Assembly: GCF_024679245.1 (NCBI RefSeq)
Contig: NC_090176.1
Location: 48,329,615-48,393,614 of the forward strand
Reading direction: 5' to 3'
Origin: Pseudorasbora parva
Taxonomy: Eukaryota > Chordata > Actinopteri > Cypriniformes > Gobionidae
Length of the DNA stretch: 64,000 bases
The position numbers and the translations under genes were made by a program. Below, in pieces: positions 1 to 10,060 of this stretch. The stretch's first letter is position 1; every line of letters begins with the position of its first letter. Under the pieces are notes generated by a model, which worked only from the letters and a program-made list of their open reading frames with translations, was not told where the DNA came from and ran no database searches.

Positions 1-273
1 ACTGTCACTTTAAGGCATCATAGAGGTGCTCCCATCTTGAATATATGATCAATATTTCACAATTTTATTATTATTATTAGAGTACTGTATTGTTGGAGCC
101 AGTTTTAGTCAGGATGCCGCCTGTGTATGTTTTGGAACAGAGCCTATTAACACCACAGCATAACAAACAGTGTAATTGTAGATAGCGTCTGCACTAATGT
201 TCTTCCTTTAATCTTCAGTGATGGATCTGATAGAGTTGAGTATTTGTCACCTCATTCTCACGTCTCTCTCCAG
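1..273 (+). other. kcnh7 intron, 3' end
   Basis: This is the tail of the intron before the first visible kcnh7 exon. It ends in a pyrimidine-rich stretch and CAG at 271-273, a good splice acceptor. I see no other gene or repeat in it. The upstream exons, which would encode the PAS domain and the membrane segments S1-S6, lie outside the window. Confidence 0.75.
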
Positions 274-526
274 GTCTTAAAAGGGTTTCCTGAGTGTTTG
301 CAGGCAGATATTTGTCTCCATCTGAACCAAAGTCTCCTTCAGGGATGTAAAGCATTCCAGGGCGCGACTCAAGGATGTCTGCGTGCTCTCGCCATGCGCT
401 TCAAAACCACCCATGCTCCTCCTGGAGACACACTCGTGCACTGCGGAGACGTTCTCACCGCACTCTACTTCCTGTCTCGAGGGTCCATTGAGATCCTTAA
501 GGACGACATAGTGGTGGCCATTCTGG
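274..526 (+). CDS. kcnh7: kcnh7 exon: start of cyclic-nucleotide-binding homology domain
   Basis: This exon encodes 84 residues of an ERG-type (Kv11) voltage-gated potassium channel, a plasma-membrane channel that carries a delayed, inwardly rectifying repolarising current. The visible peptide starts [18 protein letters not shown] and runs through [20 protein letters not shown] to [11 protein letters not shown], the hallmark C-linker/CNBHD sequence of KCNH2/6/7 proteins. The acceptor is CAG at 271-273 and the donor is GG|GTAAG at 527, so the exon is 253 nt, starts in phase 0 and ends in phase 1. The next exon completes the glycine codon. The paralogue choice (kcnh7 rather than kcnh2 or kcnh6) rests on the following exon and on linkage to ifih1. 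Confidence 0.93.
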
Positions 527-619
527 GTAAGAGCTCACAAGCTTGCTTTAAAAGAGAAATTATATAAAATCCGTAATCCATGAAAAACATAAAACTATGA
601 CATTATTTTTATAAAATTA

Positions 620-648
620 AACACACACACACACACACACACACACAA
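620..648. repeat. (AC)n microsatellite
   Basis: A simple AC dinucleotide run in the large kcnh7 intron, just downstream of the first exon. The surrounding 527-1052 sequence shows nothing else recognisable. Confidence 0.95.
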
Positions 649-1052
649 TAATTATATTATATTTAGTGCTGTCAAAATGAATGCATTACCGCATGCAAAA
701 AAAAAATTCTGTTTAAAGGTCCCATTGCATGGATTTGTATTATTCTTTCATAATGTTTCCTGAGGTGTACTTATATTTGTAGTATTTACAGCAAAATAAA
801 TCATAATTTAGAATAGCCATTTTTTTCTGTACTGATATTAGCTCTCTGGCTTGAATGCTCTGTTTCAAGGGGCGTGTCTGTTGTGAGATTTTAGTGAAAA
901 CAGCCACTGTTGTGATTGGTTGACATCTTTGCATTTGAAATGAGATGATGTGGCGGAGAGGGTGTGGTTTAGTGAGGCACGGCACTGCCAGTTCAGAGAG
1001 ACGGAGAGCTGGGGAAAGATTGCTGAGAAAGTGTTATTGTACCAAGATGTTG

Positions 1053-1313
1053 ACAAATCATCCCCGCTCACACAGAGAAACTCAGAAACATACTGCAGTA
1101 AACATTCAAAATGTGAAGTTTTTATATTTTATAACATATACAGTTAAAAAACATCACATTGACATGACCAAGAGTTTGTTTTCCTGAATACCATCGAGAC
1201 TGAAAATGACACTTTCATATGACAGTTCCATAAACAATTAATTAACATTGGTCACTTACATTTTAGATGCAGTATTGACTGCTTTTGTTCTATTTCAGCA
1301 GCAAAAATATTTT
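1053..1313. repeat. 261-bp direct repeat, copy 1
   Basis: This stretch recurs at 1863-2124 with only a few differences, mainly an inserted or deleted ATC-type triplet and single substitutions. Both copies contain the landmark CAGTTAAAAAACATCACAT and end in TTTCAGCAGCAAAAATATTT. It has no long open frame. It may be a segmental duplication or two ends of an unrecognised element. Confidence 0.85.
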
Positions 1314-1862
1314 GATCATATCATATATGTTGAGAGCGCTGTGAGCGTGACGTTATTTTGTTTGTATCAGAGATCTGAAAAAACACGAGTAAACTTTGCA
1401 AAGGGCAAAGCAGAGGAAGGGGTGGTAACCTTTCCTGTTATTACGTCATAACAGGAGAATTCAAGATCGGCTCGTCTAAGCTCTCATTTTCTCAAAGGCA
1501 GAGAAAGACAGCCAGAACTCGGTTTACACCGATCAAAATTTCTAGCCACCTGTGGACAGTGGTGGAATGTAATACAGTAGCACAAATACTTTTTTACTTT
1601 ACTTATGTACATTTTTCACGTATATGTACTTTAATTAAGTAGAATCAATAGCGCATACTTTTGACTTTTACTTCATTACATTTTGCAGTAAATATTATAC
1701 TTTCTACTCCACTACATTTCTACAAAGTTTCGTTACATTTTCTGGGCTAGATATTAAGGCTTGTCCGGATAATTAGTGGATAATAATAGCCTATATAATG
1801 TATAACGAGCTGATGATAACTGCGCTGTTGAGGCTCATGCAGCCTTTCAAGGAGAAATGGAA
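1314..1862. other. spacer between the two 261-bp repeats
   Basis: No gene is visible. The part at about 1560-1740 is AT-rich and repeats motifs of the TACTTT/ACTTTACTT type. It resembles a common interspersed fish repeat, but I cannot assign it to a family by eye. Confidence 0.4.
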
Positions 1863-2124
1863 ACAAATCAGCCCCACTCACACAGAGAAACTCAGTAACA
1901 TACTGCAGTAAGCATTCAAAATGTGAAGTTTTTATATTTTATCATAACATATACAGTTAAAAAACATCACATGACATGACCAAGAGTTTGTTTTCCTGAA
2001 TACCATCGAGACTGAAAATGACACTTTCATATGACAGTTCCATAAACAATTAATTAACAATAGTCACTTACATTTTAGATGCAGTATTGACTGCTTTTGT
2101 TCTATTTCAGCAGCAAAAATATTT
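1863..2124. repeat. 261-bp direct repeat, copy 2
   Basis: Second copy of the sequence at 1053-1313, in the same orientation and 810 bp downstream. The copies diverge abruptly after AAAATATTT, so the right edge is clear. Confidence 0.85.
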
Positions 2125-2310
2125 CCAAGATCAGATCATATTTCCACATCAGAAACGGTGTTTTACTGAACGATTCAGTGTTTGAATGAATCGGTTGAAT
2201 CAAAGATTCAATGACCAATTTGTAAACAACTGCCTCATTCCTGAACGAATCAGCTGTTTGAACAAACCGACTCAATGACTCACTCATTAAGACCTGCTGC
2301 CACCTACTGG

Positions 2311-2496
2311 GGGACTCATTATGAAATAAATGCTTTTCTCTAGTTCTCGTTGGCCACAATTATCATCACCCAATTATACATCCTTTTCCCAAGATAACAG
2401 CTCTGAATCTGCTTCTATAATGCCTGGAGAGTTTGGAGAAGACCCGACTAGAGATCAGAGACCGTTCCTCCATACAGAATCTCTCCAGATCCTTCA
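2311..2496. repeat. 186-bp dispersed repeat, copy 1
   Basis: This stretch matches 4956-5141 over 186 bases with no gap and about three substitutions. It begins GGGACTCATTATGAAATAAA and ends CTCCAGATCCTTCA. Both copies have short open frames on both strands, but these look incidental. Function is unknown; it is probably part of an interspersed element. Confidence 0.85.
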
Positions 2497-2619
2497 TTAC
2501 ACCACTGCTTGGGGATAATATTCAGGCTAGGGGTACTCATATTAATTTTGAAAAACCTTATAAAACAAAAACTTAATGTCATAGAACCTTTAACACCTTT
2601 TAACACAATTAACTCAGTG

Positions 2620-2914
2620 TGGCAAGCAGGATGAGGCCGAGGGACCGTGAGAACGGGGTGAGGCCGGTGGTGAGTGACAATGAACTGCATGCCGCACCTC
2701 AATGTAACACAGCTCGTAGTTATGGGAAGAAGGATGCAGGAACCGGCGAATATTCAACAGACTTCAATAAATAAATAAAATGAAAGTAAAGGCATAAAAC
2801 ACAACATAAAATCCAGCCTGGTCCTCTCTCGTCCTTCACTGGTGTCGCTCCTCCTTTTATGCACTCAAGCTCTCCTTGCCCCGTTCTCACATCTCTGCCT
2901 CGTCCTGCTTGCCA
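2620..2914. mobile_element. short element with terminal inverted repeats
   Basis: The left end, TGGCAAGCAGGATGAGGC, is matched in reverse complement by the right end, GCCTCGTCCTGCTTGCCA. The inverted similarity extends about 40 bases inward, to GTGAGAACGGGG and its complement. The total length is 295 bp with no coding capacity, so it looks like a MITE or a deleted element. No target-site duplication is evident. Confidence 0.65.
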
Positions 2915-3055
2915 TTTGTTATATTTCCGTCATCCGTTGGCTTCCCATGATACGATCATGCTATCATTCATTCTAATGCTATTAAACCATTCAAGTATGC
3001 AACAAAAATGACTTAAATCTGTACTGGTGCCTGTCTGTGAATCTCCTGTCTGTGA

Positions 3056-3102
3056 CACACACACACACGCACGCACGCACGCACGCACGCACACACGCAC
3101 GA
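3056..3102. repeat. CA/CGCA compound microsatellite
   Basis: A simple run of CACACA grading into CACGCACG units. The sequence from here to 3686 shows nothing recognisable beyond AT-rich intron DNA. Confidence 0.9.
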
Positions 3103-3686
3103 CTTGTGCGGACAGAAAGTCACTTCAGACAGTGCACGGCCAAGTTCTCTTTAGCACTTGAATAGACAAAAACACATAATTATGCCAAAATGCCCGCTTT
3201 GTCTAGTATCCTTGTAAGCACAGTCTTAAATGAGTTTAATAAAGTCTTAAATGACCATAAAGAGTTGTGAGGACATCAGATGTGCGTTAGATCCGGATCC
3301 GCATTATGTGCGCCAGGTCTTAAAATGACAGCAGCTTAATAAACCTGATGCTGTCTGTCATTAATGTTAATCAATCAACAAAAAGCTAAGAGAAAGTCAC
3401 TCACTACTCTTGGCTGAATCATTTTTGTAGCTTTAATAAGGATTAATCTATATTAAACAGTGTTTGATAACTTTTCAATTTCTGTATAGTTCCTACCTGA
3501 TAGATCAAATATTTAAAAACTTTAAAAAGTTGTCAATGGGAGATTAACTGTGAAATTATTACAATATAAAAATATATTAACCACTGTAATGTTTATTTGC
3601 AATTAATTACAGAAAAGTGTGCGATGAGTTTATATGTAATCGATTGACAGCACCTTTATATTATTTTATTATATTATATTAATGTC

Positions 3687-3830
3687 GGATGGATGGATGG
3701 ATGGATGGATGGATGGATGGATGGATGGATGGATGGATGGATGGATGGATGGATGGATGGATGGATGGATGGATGGATGGATGGATGGATGGATGGATGG
3801 ATGGATGGATGGATGGATGGATGGATGGAT
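3687..3830. repeat. (GGAT)n microsatellite, about 36 units
   Basis: An essentially perfect tetranucleotide array of 144 bases. Open frames of Met-Asp-Gly-Trp repeats across it are artefacts of the repeat. Confidence 0.97.
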
Positions 3831-4088
3831 ATTATGAATGCTTTACTGTCGCTATTGATAATGACTATTACTCAGTTGCCTTCAGAAGGAAATTTTGAGA
3901 TTAGACCACTTGGAACTTCAATATCCTGCTCTAGATATTTAATTAAGGAATCTTTTTTTAACTTATAAAAGACTATTTTAATCAGAGGTAGACTATTTTT
4001 AAAATCTTGCAGAAGAATATATTTCATTGTCTCATTTCTCACTGTGCTCTTGTGATCGATGTTTTAGAGAAAGCCGATAATGCAGTAG

Positions 4089-4211
<123 letters not shown>

Positions 4212-4955
4212 TGCTGAAAGCAGCCTGCAGACATTAGCACGTCACAGCCGCGTCCTGTGGAGGACTTTTTGTCCAGGCATGTTGTTTACCGATGTGGCGG
4301 TTAGCAACCGGAGCGAGAGAGGGCACACGCTGTAGCTCCCAGTGGGTAGATGTGCCATTGTCCTCACATGCTTAAACACAGCAGCAGAGAGCCGAGGTGC
4401 CCAGGGTGTCTCCAAATCAAAAGGCAGAGTGAAATGTATACATTATTGTTCTCTCAGAAAATGTCAAACAGATGAGCATATTCTGAAAACAAGCCTGTCT
4501 TTCCTTTTCAGTTTTTTTTTATTGTGTGTCTAGAGCAGTGTCTGAGAAGAGGCGGCTTCTGACATTTCTATTAAGTGGCTCCTGCTGGATGTGTTAGGCA
4601 TCTTCAAAGCACAGAGAGAGAGGTTCGCTTTTTATAGCTAACAGTGCACATTAGAGAATGTGTGTGAGAAAGAACAAAAGAAAAACTGTAGCTCTTGTCT
4701 GATCTGAATGGATAGTTTTTTTTAATGGCAGAGGCTAATACTGATAACTAGATGATGGCTGATATAGGGTAATGCAATTCATTTAAAACATATATAGTGT
4801 CCTCCACTACTACTGGTAACCTTAGTACATTTGAGCAAAGGTGGCTTTGAAAATCAATTTAGTGTATACGTTTGATCTTTAATTTAAAAATAAAAAATAA
4901 AATCCTAAAATCCTAACCTTTTATTGAAGTAGAACAGTTGAAAGTGGGGGGCGGG

Positions 4956-5141
4956 GGGACTCATTGTGAAATAAATGCTTTTCTCTTGTTCTCGTTGGCC
5001 ACAATTATCATCACCCAATTATACATCCTTTTCCCAAGATAACAGCTCTGAATCTGCTTCTATAATGCCTGAAGAGTTTGGAGAAGACCCGACTAGAGAT
5101 CAGAGACCGTTCCTCCATACAGAATCTCTCCAGATCCTTCA
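4956..5141. repeat. 186-bp dispersed repeat, copy 2
   Basis: A gap-free match to 2311-2496 in the same orientation. It is followed within 40 bases by the inverted repeat of a Tc1-like element, so the Tc1 copy landed next to or in this repeat family. Confidence 0.85.
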
Positions 5142-5180
5142 GATTCACAGCTCTGCTCTTGAGTTCAGCTATACAGTGTA

Positions 5181-5610
5181 TACACCGATCAGGCATAATA
5201 TTACCACCGACAGTGAAGTGAATAACACTGATTATCTCTTCATCACGGCTCCTGTTAGTGGGTGGGATATATTAGGCTGCAAGTGAACATTTTGTCCTTA
5301 AACCTGATGTGTTAGAAGCAGGAAAAATGGGCAAGCGTAAGGATTTGAGTGAGTTTGACAAGGGCCAAATTGTGATGGCTGGACGACTGGGTCAGAGCAT
5401 CTCCAAAACTGCAGCTCTTGTGGGCTGTTCCCGGTCTGCAGTGGTCAGTATCTATCAAAAGTGCTCCAAGGAAGGAACAGTGGAGAACCGGCCACAGGGT
5501 CATGGGCGGCCAAGGCTCATTGATGCACGTGGGGAGCGAAGGCTGGCCCGTGTGGTCCGATCAAACAGACGAGCTACTGGAGCTCAGATTGCTCAATAAG
5601 TTAATGCCGG
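5181..5610 (+). pseudogene. Tc1-like element (DD35E-type family), 5' part, interrupted
   Basis: The copy starts at a TA with the terminal repeat TACACCGATCAGGCATAATA. It then encodes the N-terminal helix-turn-helix region of a Tc1/mariner transposase from the ATG at 5327 ([16 protein letters not shown], then [11 protein letters not shown] and a GRPRLI hook). The sequence is broken at 5610 by insertion of the Ty3/Gypsy element and resumes at 10066. The same family occurs at 24540-25669 and 57359-59097. It is a dead copy; the family normally encodes the cut-and-paste transposase. Confidence 0.88.
5606..5610. repeat. 5-bp target-site duplication, left
   Basis: GCCGG directly precedes the left LTR and is repeated at 10061-10065 directly after the right LTR. 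A 5-bp duplication is the usual signature of Ty3/Gypsy integrase. Confidence 0.9.
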
Positions 5611-5774
5611 TGTTGTATATAAGAAGGACGCTGGACAAGAGGTTTATACACGCAACTCACTTTACTTTCTCAAAACCGGAATATCATATATCAGACCAAA
5701 ACAGCTGCATCCTCAACACGCAGCAAGGCATTACCAAATGAACACAGATTAATCTATCCTGAACGGACATAACA
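5611..5774 (-). repeat. LTR of Ty3/Gypsy element (3' LTR in element sense)
   Basis: This 164-bp terminal repeat begins TGTTGTATAT and ends GACATAACA, with TG...CA ends. By eye it matches 9897-10060 at every base. A polypurine tract lies just inside on the minus strand (AGAGAGGGGAAAA, 5775-5787), which fixes the element orientation as minus and this as its 3' LTR. Confidence 0.95.
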
Positions 5775-5790
5775 TTTTCCCCTCTCTGGG
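5775..5790 (-). promoter_or_regulatory. polypurine tract of the Ty3/Gypsy element
   Basis: On the minus strand the sequence is CCCAGAGAGGGGAAAA, directly abutting the 3' LTR. Such tracts prime plus-strand DNA synthesis during reverse transcription. The gag-pol stop codon (TGA, 5795-5797) is only a few bases away. Confidence 0.85.
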
Positions 5791-5794
5791 GGGT

Positions 5795-8700
5795 TCAAAT
5801 ATGAAAGGTAGACACAAAGTCCTTTAGGTAATCCGGCCGTGCCCTCGCGCGCACTGGCCGTGGGGAACACACAGCTGAAGGTGAGGCGAGCAATGGTCTG
5901 GAGGCTGGAGACAAGGGCAGTGACGATGGTGATGGGGGCACTGGGTGTGACAACGAGGGAGTATTTTCAGGCTGTGCAGCTGATGAAAGCAAGGTGTCTT
6001 CCTGCTCCACTCTGGGTGGCATTATGTCCCCGCTAGTCTGAGTTAACGTTGCCGGAGGTGCTGGCACCTTCTGAAGGCAGCTGGCGTGCCAGCGGCTGCC
6101 ATCATCTAGGAGGTATGTGGCTGGTCCGAGTCGGCGGACCACTTGATGTGGAGTGGACCAAAATGATGCCATCTTGTTCTCCCTGTGCGGTCGACGAGCT
6201 CTCACCCAGTCTGCCACAGTGATATCTGGTATCCTGACCCTCTTTTTCTTGTCAAACCACTGTTTCATCCGCTTCTGACGGCGGGTGACTGAGGCTTTAA
6301 CTGGTGTTAGTGTGTTCTGAACCACGGTGGGGCGGAGCCTGTCCAGTGGAAGGTTTAACTCCCTACCAAGCATGAGTGAGGCTGGGGAAACCTCTGTGGT
6401 TGAATGATGGGTAGCACGGTAGTGTAGCAGTGTTAGACGTATGGCTTGTTTAAAGGAACAGCCCTGGGCCTGATGTGCTCTGATGCCATTTTTTAGGGAT
6501 TGATGAAAGCGTTCTACCCCGCCATTTGCCTGTGGGTGATACAGGGCTGTGCGGATGTGTCGAATCCCCCTGTTCTCCAGGTATGAAGTAAACTCCACAG
6601 ATATAAACTGTGGGCCATTGTCGGTTGTAATGGTCTGTGGAAGGCCCCAGCGGGAGAAAAGGGACTCCAGAAAGTCCACAATGACCTGAGAGGTGACGGA
6701 GCCAGTAGTGGTCAGCTCAGGCCATTTGGAGTGTAAATCATACACTACGACCAAGAACCGCTGATAGTGGGGGGCACCGTGGATCTCGCCACATATGTCT
6801 AATTGCAGGTGCTCCCATGGTTTTGAGGGCCAGGCCAGAGGCTGCAGGGGCGGTGGGGGTTGGCGGCCAGTTTTTCCACTCACAAGGCATGCGGGACATT
6901 CTTTAACAAGGGCCTCAATGTCTTTGTCTATGCCTGGCCACCACACCAGGTCACGGCATCTCTGTTTAAGCTTCACTATGCCCAGGTGGCCCTCGTGTGC
7001 CATGGCCAGCACACTGGCACGAAGAGCCCCTGGAATCACAGTGCAAATCCCACGCGCCACACATGTCTCATTCCAACAGGAGAGCTCCTGCTTGACCCGA
7101 GAGAAGCCTAACAGCTCCTCTGGTAGTTCCCTTGGCCATCCCTGACGAATGTAGATGCAGAGCTGGGAGATGACTGGATCCTGTTCTGAGGCAGCCTTCA
7201 GTTCCTGTAGCGTGACCGTGGACTTGAGCGGGGTGTGTAGCATGTGAATAATGTCACTTTCAATGTGGTTGACGCTGGTGGGCGGGGCCTGGGCAGGAAC
7301 TGACCGAGAGAGGAGGTCTGCCACGACATTATCCCGGCCCGGGGTAAACTGTAGTGTGTAGTTGTATTGGCGGAGGCGGTCATACCAACGGTGCAGTCTC
7401 AGCGGCTTGTGACCGGTGCCAGTAGAGGCGAGCAGAGCTGTCAATGCCTGGTGATCTGTTCTCAGTGTAAACTGGCGGCCATAAAGGTAGAGGTGCCATC
7501 TCTCACAAGCCCACATGCAAGCGAGTGCCTCCCGCTCCCCAACTGAGTATTTTTGTTCGGTTTGATTCAGCGCTCGGGAGGCGAATGCGACAGGCCTCTC
7601 CATGCCGTTCTGTACTTGTGATAATACAGCCCCTATCGCCATGGCCGAGGCATCACAGGTGACCAGGGTGTGACTAAATATGTCAAAATGTGCCAACACT
7701 GGAGGTGAGGTAAGCTGAGCTTTAAGAGTTTGCACTGCCTTGGTGCATTCTAGAGACCAGACCCACGGCTCATCTCTCCGAAGCAGCTGGCGCAGTGGGG
7801 CTGTTATGGCTGAATACTGAGGCATGAACTTCATGTAGTAGCCTGTCATGCCCAGAAATGAAGCCAGCTGGGCAGCCGAGGTCGGTTCAGGAACAGAGAG
7901 GATGGCCTCCACATTAGACTGAAGGGGGGATATGCCCTCAGTGGAAAGTCGGAAGCCTACATATTCAATGGCCGGCACAGCAAAAACACATTTGCTTCCA
8001 TTGAGGGTTAGACTGTGTTTGGTGAGGGCTTTGAACACACTTTGCAGACGACTGTCGTGGATAGCAGAAGTAGCCCCATGTACCACCACATCGTCAAGGT
8101 AAATAACCACACCTGGTATACCTGCCAGCACTGAGGTCATGACCTTTTGAAAGCAGGAAGGGGCGGAGCTAAGGCCAAACGGCATCCTTGTGTAGCGGAA
8201 AACACCAAGGTGTGTGACAAAGGCTGTCAGGTTTCTGCTTTCTGGGTGAAGGGGCACCTGGAGATAGCCCTCTCTGAGATCCAGTTTTGAAAAGACAGTG
8301 GAGCCATGAAATTGTGCCGTGAGCTCCTCAGACGTGGGCAATGGGTATCTGTCTGGAATTACTGCTTTGTTTACTGCGCGGAGATCCACACAGACGCGCA
8401 GTGCCCCTGTTTTCTTTCTAACCACCACCAAATTTGAAATCCATGGTGAAGCATCAACAGGCTCAATGATGCCAGCATCCAACAGCCGCTGCAGCTCAAC
8501 TGACACTCCATCCCTAAGGGCCAGTGGAATACGGCGAAGTGGCTGGACGACTGGAGTCACAGAGGAGTCAATGAGGGGTTGATGGGCGAAGGCAGACAGA
8601 CACCCCATCCCTTCAAACAGTGATGACCACTTCTGATAAGGTCCGGCAGCGACAGTCATGATGGCCGCCCCCCCTGTGTCAATGAGTGAAAATCCCAATG

Positions 8701-9883
8701 CCATGAACAGATCCAGCCCCATTAAATTTGCCCCTCGTCGGGCCACATTGAAGACAAATGAGGGCAAGACCCTAGTGCCATAGCTAACAGTCACTGTGAT
8801 GGACCCCAACAGGTCAATTTTGGATTCACCATACCCGTGTAGTACAGCAGTGGGCGTGGACAGTGGACGGGAATGGAAGAATTTATGGTATGTGCTGGCA
8901 TTTAGGAGAGAGACACTTGCGCCTGTGTCTAGTAGCAGTGGAATACACACTGTATTTATATTCACTGTACATGACTTGAACTGCATGGGCCCTGATGTTA
9001 CATGGCGAATTATAGTGGGTGAACCACGGGGAGTGTGTCCATCTGACCTGGAGGGGGCGGAGCGGCACATTTTTGCGAAGTGATTTTTTCTTCCACAGTT
9101 ACGACATGTTTGGTCATTAGCTGGGCAGTTTCGAGCTCTGGTGGCATGTGTGTTTGATCCACAGTTAGCACAGGAAAGCTGCCTTTGACGCTGACGCAGC
9201 CCTTGTTGTCTTGTGAGATGCATGATTGAGTCTGGGGCTGTGTCTGGTTCATCCAAACCATTGCTAGATGGCTGCTGCTGTTGCTGCTCATGTGACTGTG
9301 CACTTATGCGTACTGCTTGGCTTAATGATGATTCTGTCTGTGTTATTTTGGCTGCACATTCAGCTGCACTTTCAATTTGGAATGCAATAGCAACAGCCCT
9401 TGCTAGTGTCAAATCATCTGATTCGAGTAGCAATGTCTCCCTGATTTTAGACTGTGTAGTATGCTCAATCAGTTGATCACGTATCATCTCGTCCGTCAAT
9501 GTGCCGAATTTACACTGGCTGGCTAAGCCTTTCAGGTTGGAAACATATTGATGGACTGACTCACCCGGGAGTTGATGTCGTTGCCTAAACATAAATCGTC
9601 TCAATAAGGCACTCTGTGGGGCAGCAAAGTGGTCTTTTAAAAGTTTCACTGTCTCTGCATAGTCTGTATCTGTCCCGTTGCTGGTTAACGTCTCCAGTAC
9701 ACGTTGTCCCTCGACTCCTAAACAGTGCCTCAACAATGCTGTTTTCCGAACTGCACTCACGTCAGTTAGTCCCGTAGCTTGAAGGTACGTTTCAAAAGAC
9801 TGATGCCAGCGATTCCATGGTATTGTAGGCTCACCGGGAAGTGCGAGGAAAGGAGGTGGAGGAGGAAGAGAAAATTCAGCCAT
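5795..9883 (-). CDS. Ty3/Gypsy gag-pol polyprotein, 1362 aa, intact
   Basis: A single frame encodes Gag and Pol for retrotransposition in cytoplasmic particles and nuclear integration. I chose the Met at 9883 because the frame's earlier Met (9946) lies inside the LTR. In order, numbered from this Met: a Gag-like region; two CCHC-type zinc knuckles (about 238-273, CANCGSNTH and CRNCGRKNHFAKMC); an aspartic protease (LLLDTGAS near 315); reverse transcriptase with YLDD at about 595; RNase H with TCDAS near 742; an integrase HHCC finger (about 963-999); and a catalytic D, D and E at about 1029, 1088 and 1124, a 35-residue spacing. A GPY/F-type segment (RRLGPATYLL) follows. I see no chromodomain and no env. 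The frame has no stop or frameshift, so it may be functional. Shadow frames on the other strand are not genes. Confidence 0.95.
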   Translation of the reverse strand: MAEFSLPPPPPFLALPGEPTIPWNRWHQSFETYLQATGLTDVSAVRKTALLRHCLGVEGQRVLETLTSNGTDTDYAETVKLLKDHFAAPQSALLRRFMFRQRHQLPGESVHQYVSNLKGLASQCKFGTLTDEMIRDQLIEHTTQSKIRETLLLESDDLTLARAVAIAFQIESAAECAAKITQTESSLSQAVRISAQSHEQQQQQPSSNGLDEPDTAPDSIMHLTRQQGLRQRQRQLSCANCGSNTHATRARNCPANDQTCRNCGRKNHFAKMCRSAPSRSDGHTPRGSPTIIRHVTSGPMQFKSCTVNINTVCIPLLLDTGASVSLLNASTYHKFFHSRPLSTPTAVLHGYGESKIDLLGSITVTVSYGTRVLPSFVFNVARRGANLMGLDLFMALGFSLIDTGGAAIMTVAAGPYQKWSSLFEGMGCLSAFAHQPLIDSSVTPVVQPLRRIPLALRDGVSVELQRLLDAGIIEPVDASPWISNLVVVRKKTGALRVCVDLRAVNKAVIPDRYPLPTSEELTAQFHGSTVFSKLDLREGYLQVPLHPESRNLTAFVTHLGVFRYTRMPFGLSSAPSCFQKVMTSVLAGIPGVVIYLDDVVVHGATSAIHDSRLQSVFKALTKHSLTLNGSKCVFAVPAIEYVGFRLSTEGISPLQSNVEAILSVPEPTSAAQLASFLGMTGYYMKFMPQYSAITAPLRQLLRRDEPWVWSLECTKAVQTLKAQLTSPPVLAHFDIFSHTLVTCDASAMAIGAVLSQVQNGMERPVAFASRALNQTEQKYSVGEREALACMWACERWHLYLYGRQFTLRTDHQALTALLASTGTGHKPLRLHRWYDRLRQYNYTLQFTPGRDNVVADLLSRSVPAQAPPTSVNHIESDIIHMLHTPLKSTVTLQELKAASEQDPVISQLCIYIRQGWPRELPEELLGFSRVKQELSCWNETCVARGICTVIPGALRASVLAMAHEGHLGIVKLKQRCRDLVWWPGIDKDIEALVKECPACLVSGKTGRQPPPPLQPLAWPSKPWEHLQLDICGEIHGAPHYQRFLVVVYDLHSKWPELTTTGSVTSQVIVDFLESLFSRWGLPQTITTDNGPQFISVEFTSYLENRGIRHIRTALYHPQANGGVERFHQSLKNGIRAHQAQGCSFKQAIRLTLLHYRATHHSTTEVSPASLMLGRELNLPLDRLRPTVVQNTLTPVKASVTRRQKRMKQWFDKKKRVRIPDITVADWVRARRPHRENKMASFWSTPHQVVRRLGPATYLLDDGSRWHASCLQKVPAPPATLTQTSGDIMPPRVEQEDTLLSSAAQPENTPSLSHPVPPSPSSLPLSPASRPLLASPSAVCSPRPVRARARPDYLKDFVSTFHI

Positions 9884-9894
9884 CCTCGTCGCCA
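9879..9894 (-). promoter_or_regulatory. primer-binding site complementary to tRNA-Ser
   Basis: On the minus strand, two bases inside the 5' LTR, the sequence is TGGCGACGAGGATGGC. Its first 15 bases are complementary to the 3' end of vertebrate tRNA-Ser(GCT), recalled as ...CCATCCTCGTCGCCA. Serine tRNA priming is known for mag-type elements. The presumed Gag start codon (9881-9883) lies inside this site. Confidence 0.8.
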
Positions 9895-9896
9895 AA

Positions 9897-10060
9897 TGTT
9901 GTATATAAGAAGGACGCTGGACAAGAGGTTTATACACGCAACTCACTTTACTTTCTCAAAACCGGAATATCATATATCAGACCAAAACAGCTGCATCCTC
10001 AACACGCAGCAAGGCATTACCAAATGAACACAGATTAATCTATCCTGAACGGACATAACA
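9897..10060 (-). repeat. LTR of Ty3/Gypsy element (5' LTR in element sense)
   Basis: 164 bp, identical by eye to 5611-5774, beginning TGTTGTATAT and ending GACATAACA. It is followed by the GCCGG target duplication at 10061-10065. It is expected to carry the element's promoter and polyadenylation signals, but I cannot mark these confidently. Confidence 0.95.

Larger units (their letters stand above)
5611..10060 (-). mobile_element. complete Ty3/Gypsy LTR retrotransposon, mag-like
   Basis: A 4,450-bp element on the minus strand. It has identical-looking 164-bp LTRs, a GCCGG target duplication, a primer-binding site, one long gag-pol frame, and a polypurine tract six bases beyond the stop codon. 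There is no env-like frame. The very short LTRs, the fused single frame and a primer site complementary to serine tRNA fit the mag lineage as known from insects and fish; that placement is inference. The element sits inside a Tc1-like copy in a kcnh7 intron, antisense to the host gene. Identical LTRs and an unbroken frame indicate a recent insertion. Confidence 0.93.

Noticed and set aside
3689..3898. Met-Asp-Gly-Trp repeat frame
   Set aside because: Pure (GGAT)n microsatellite.
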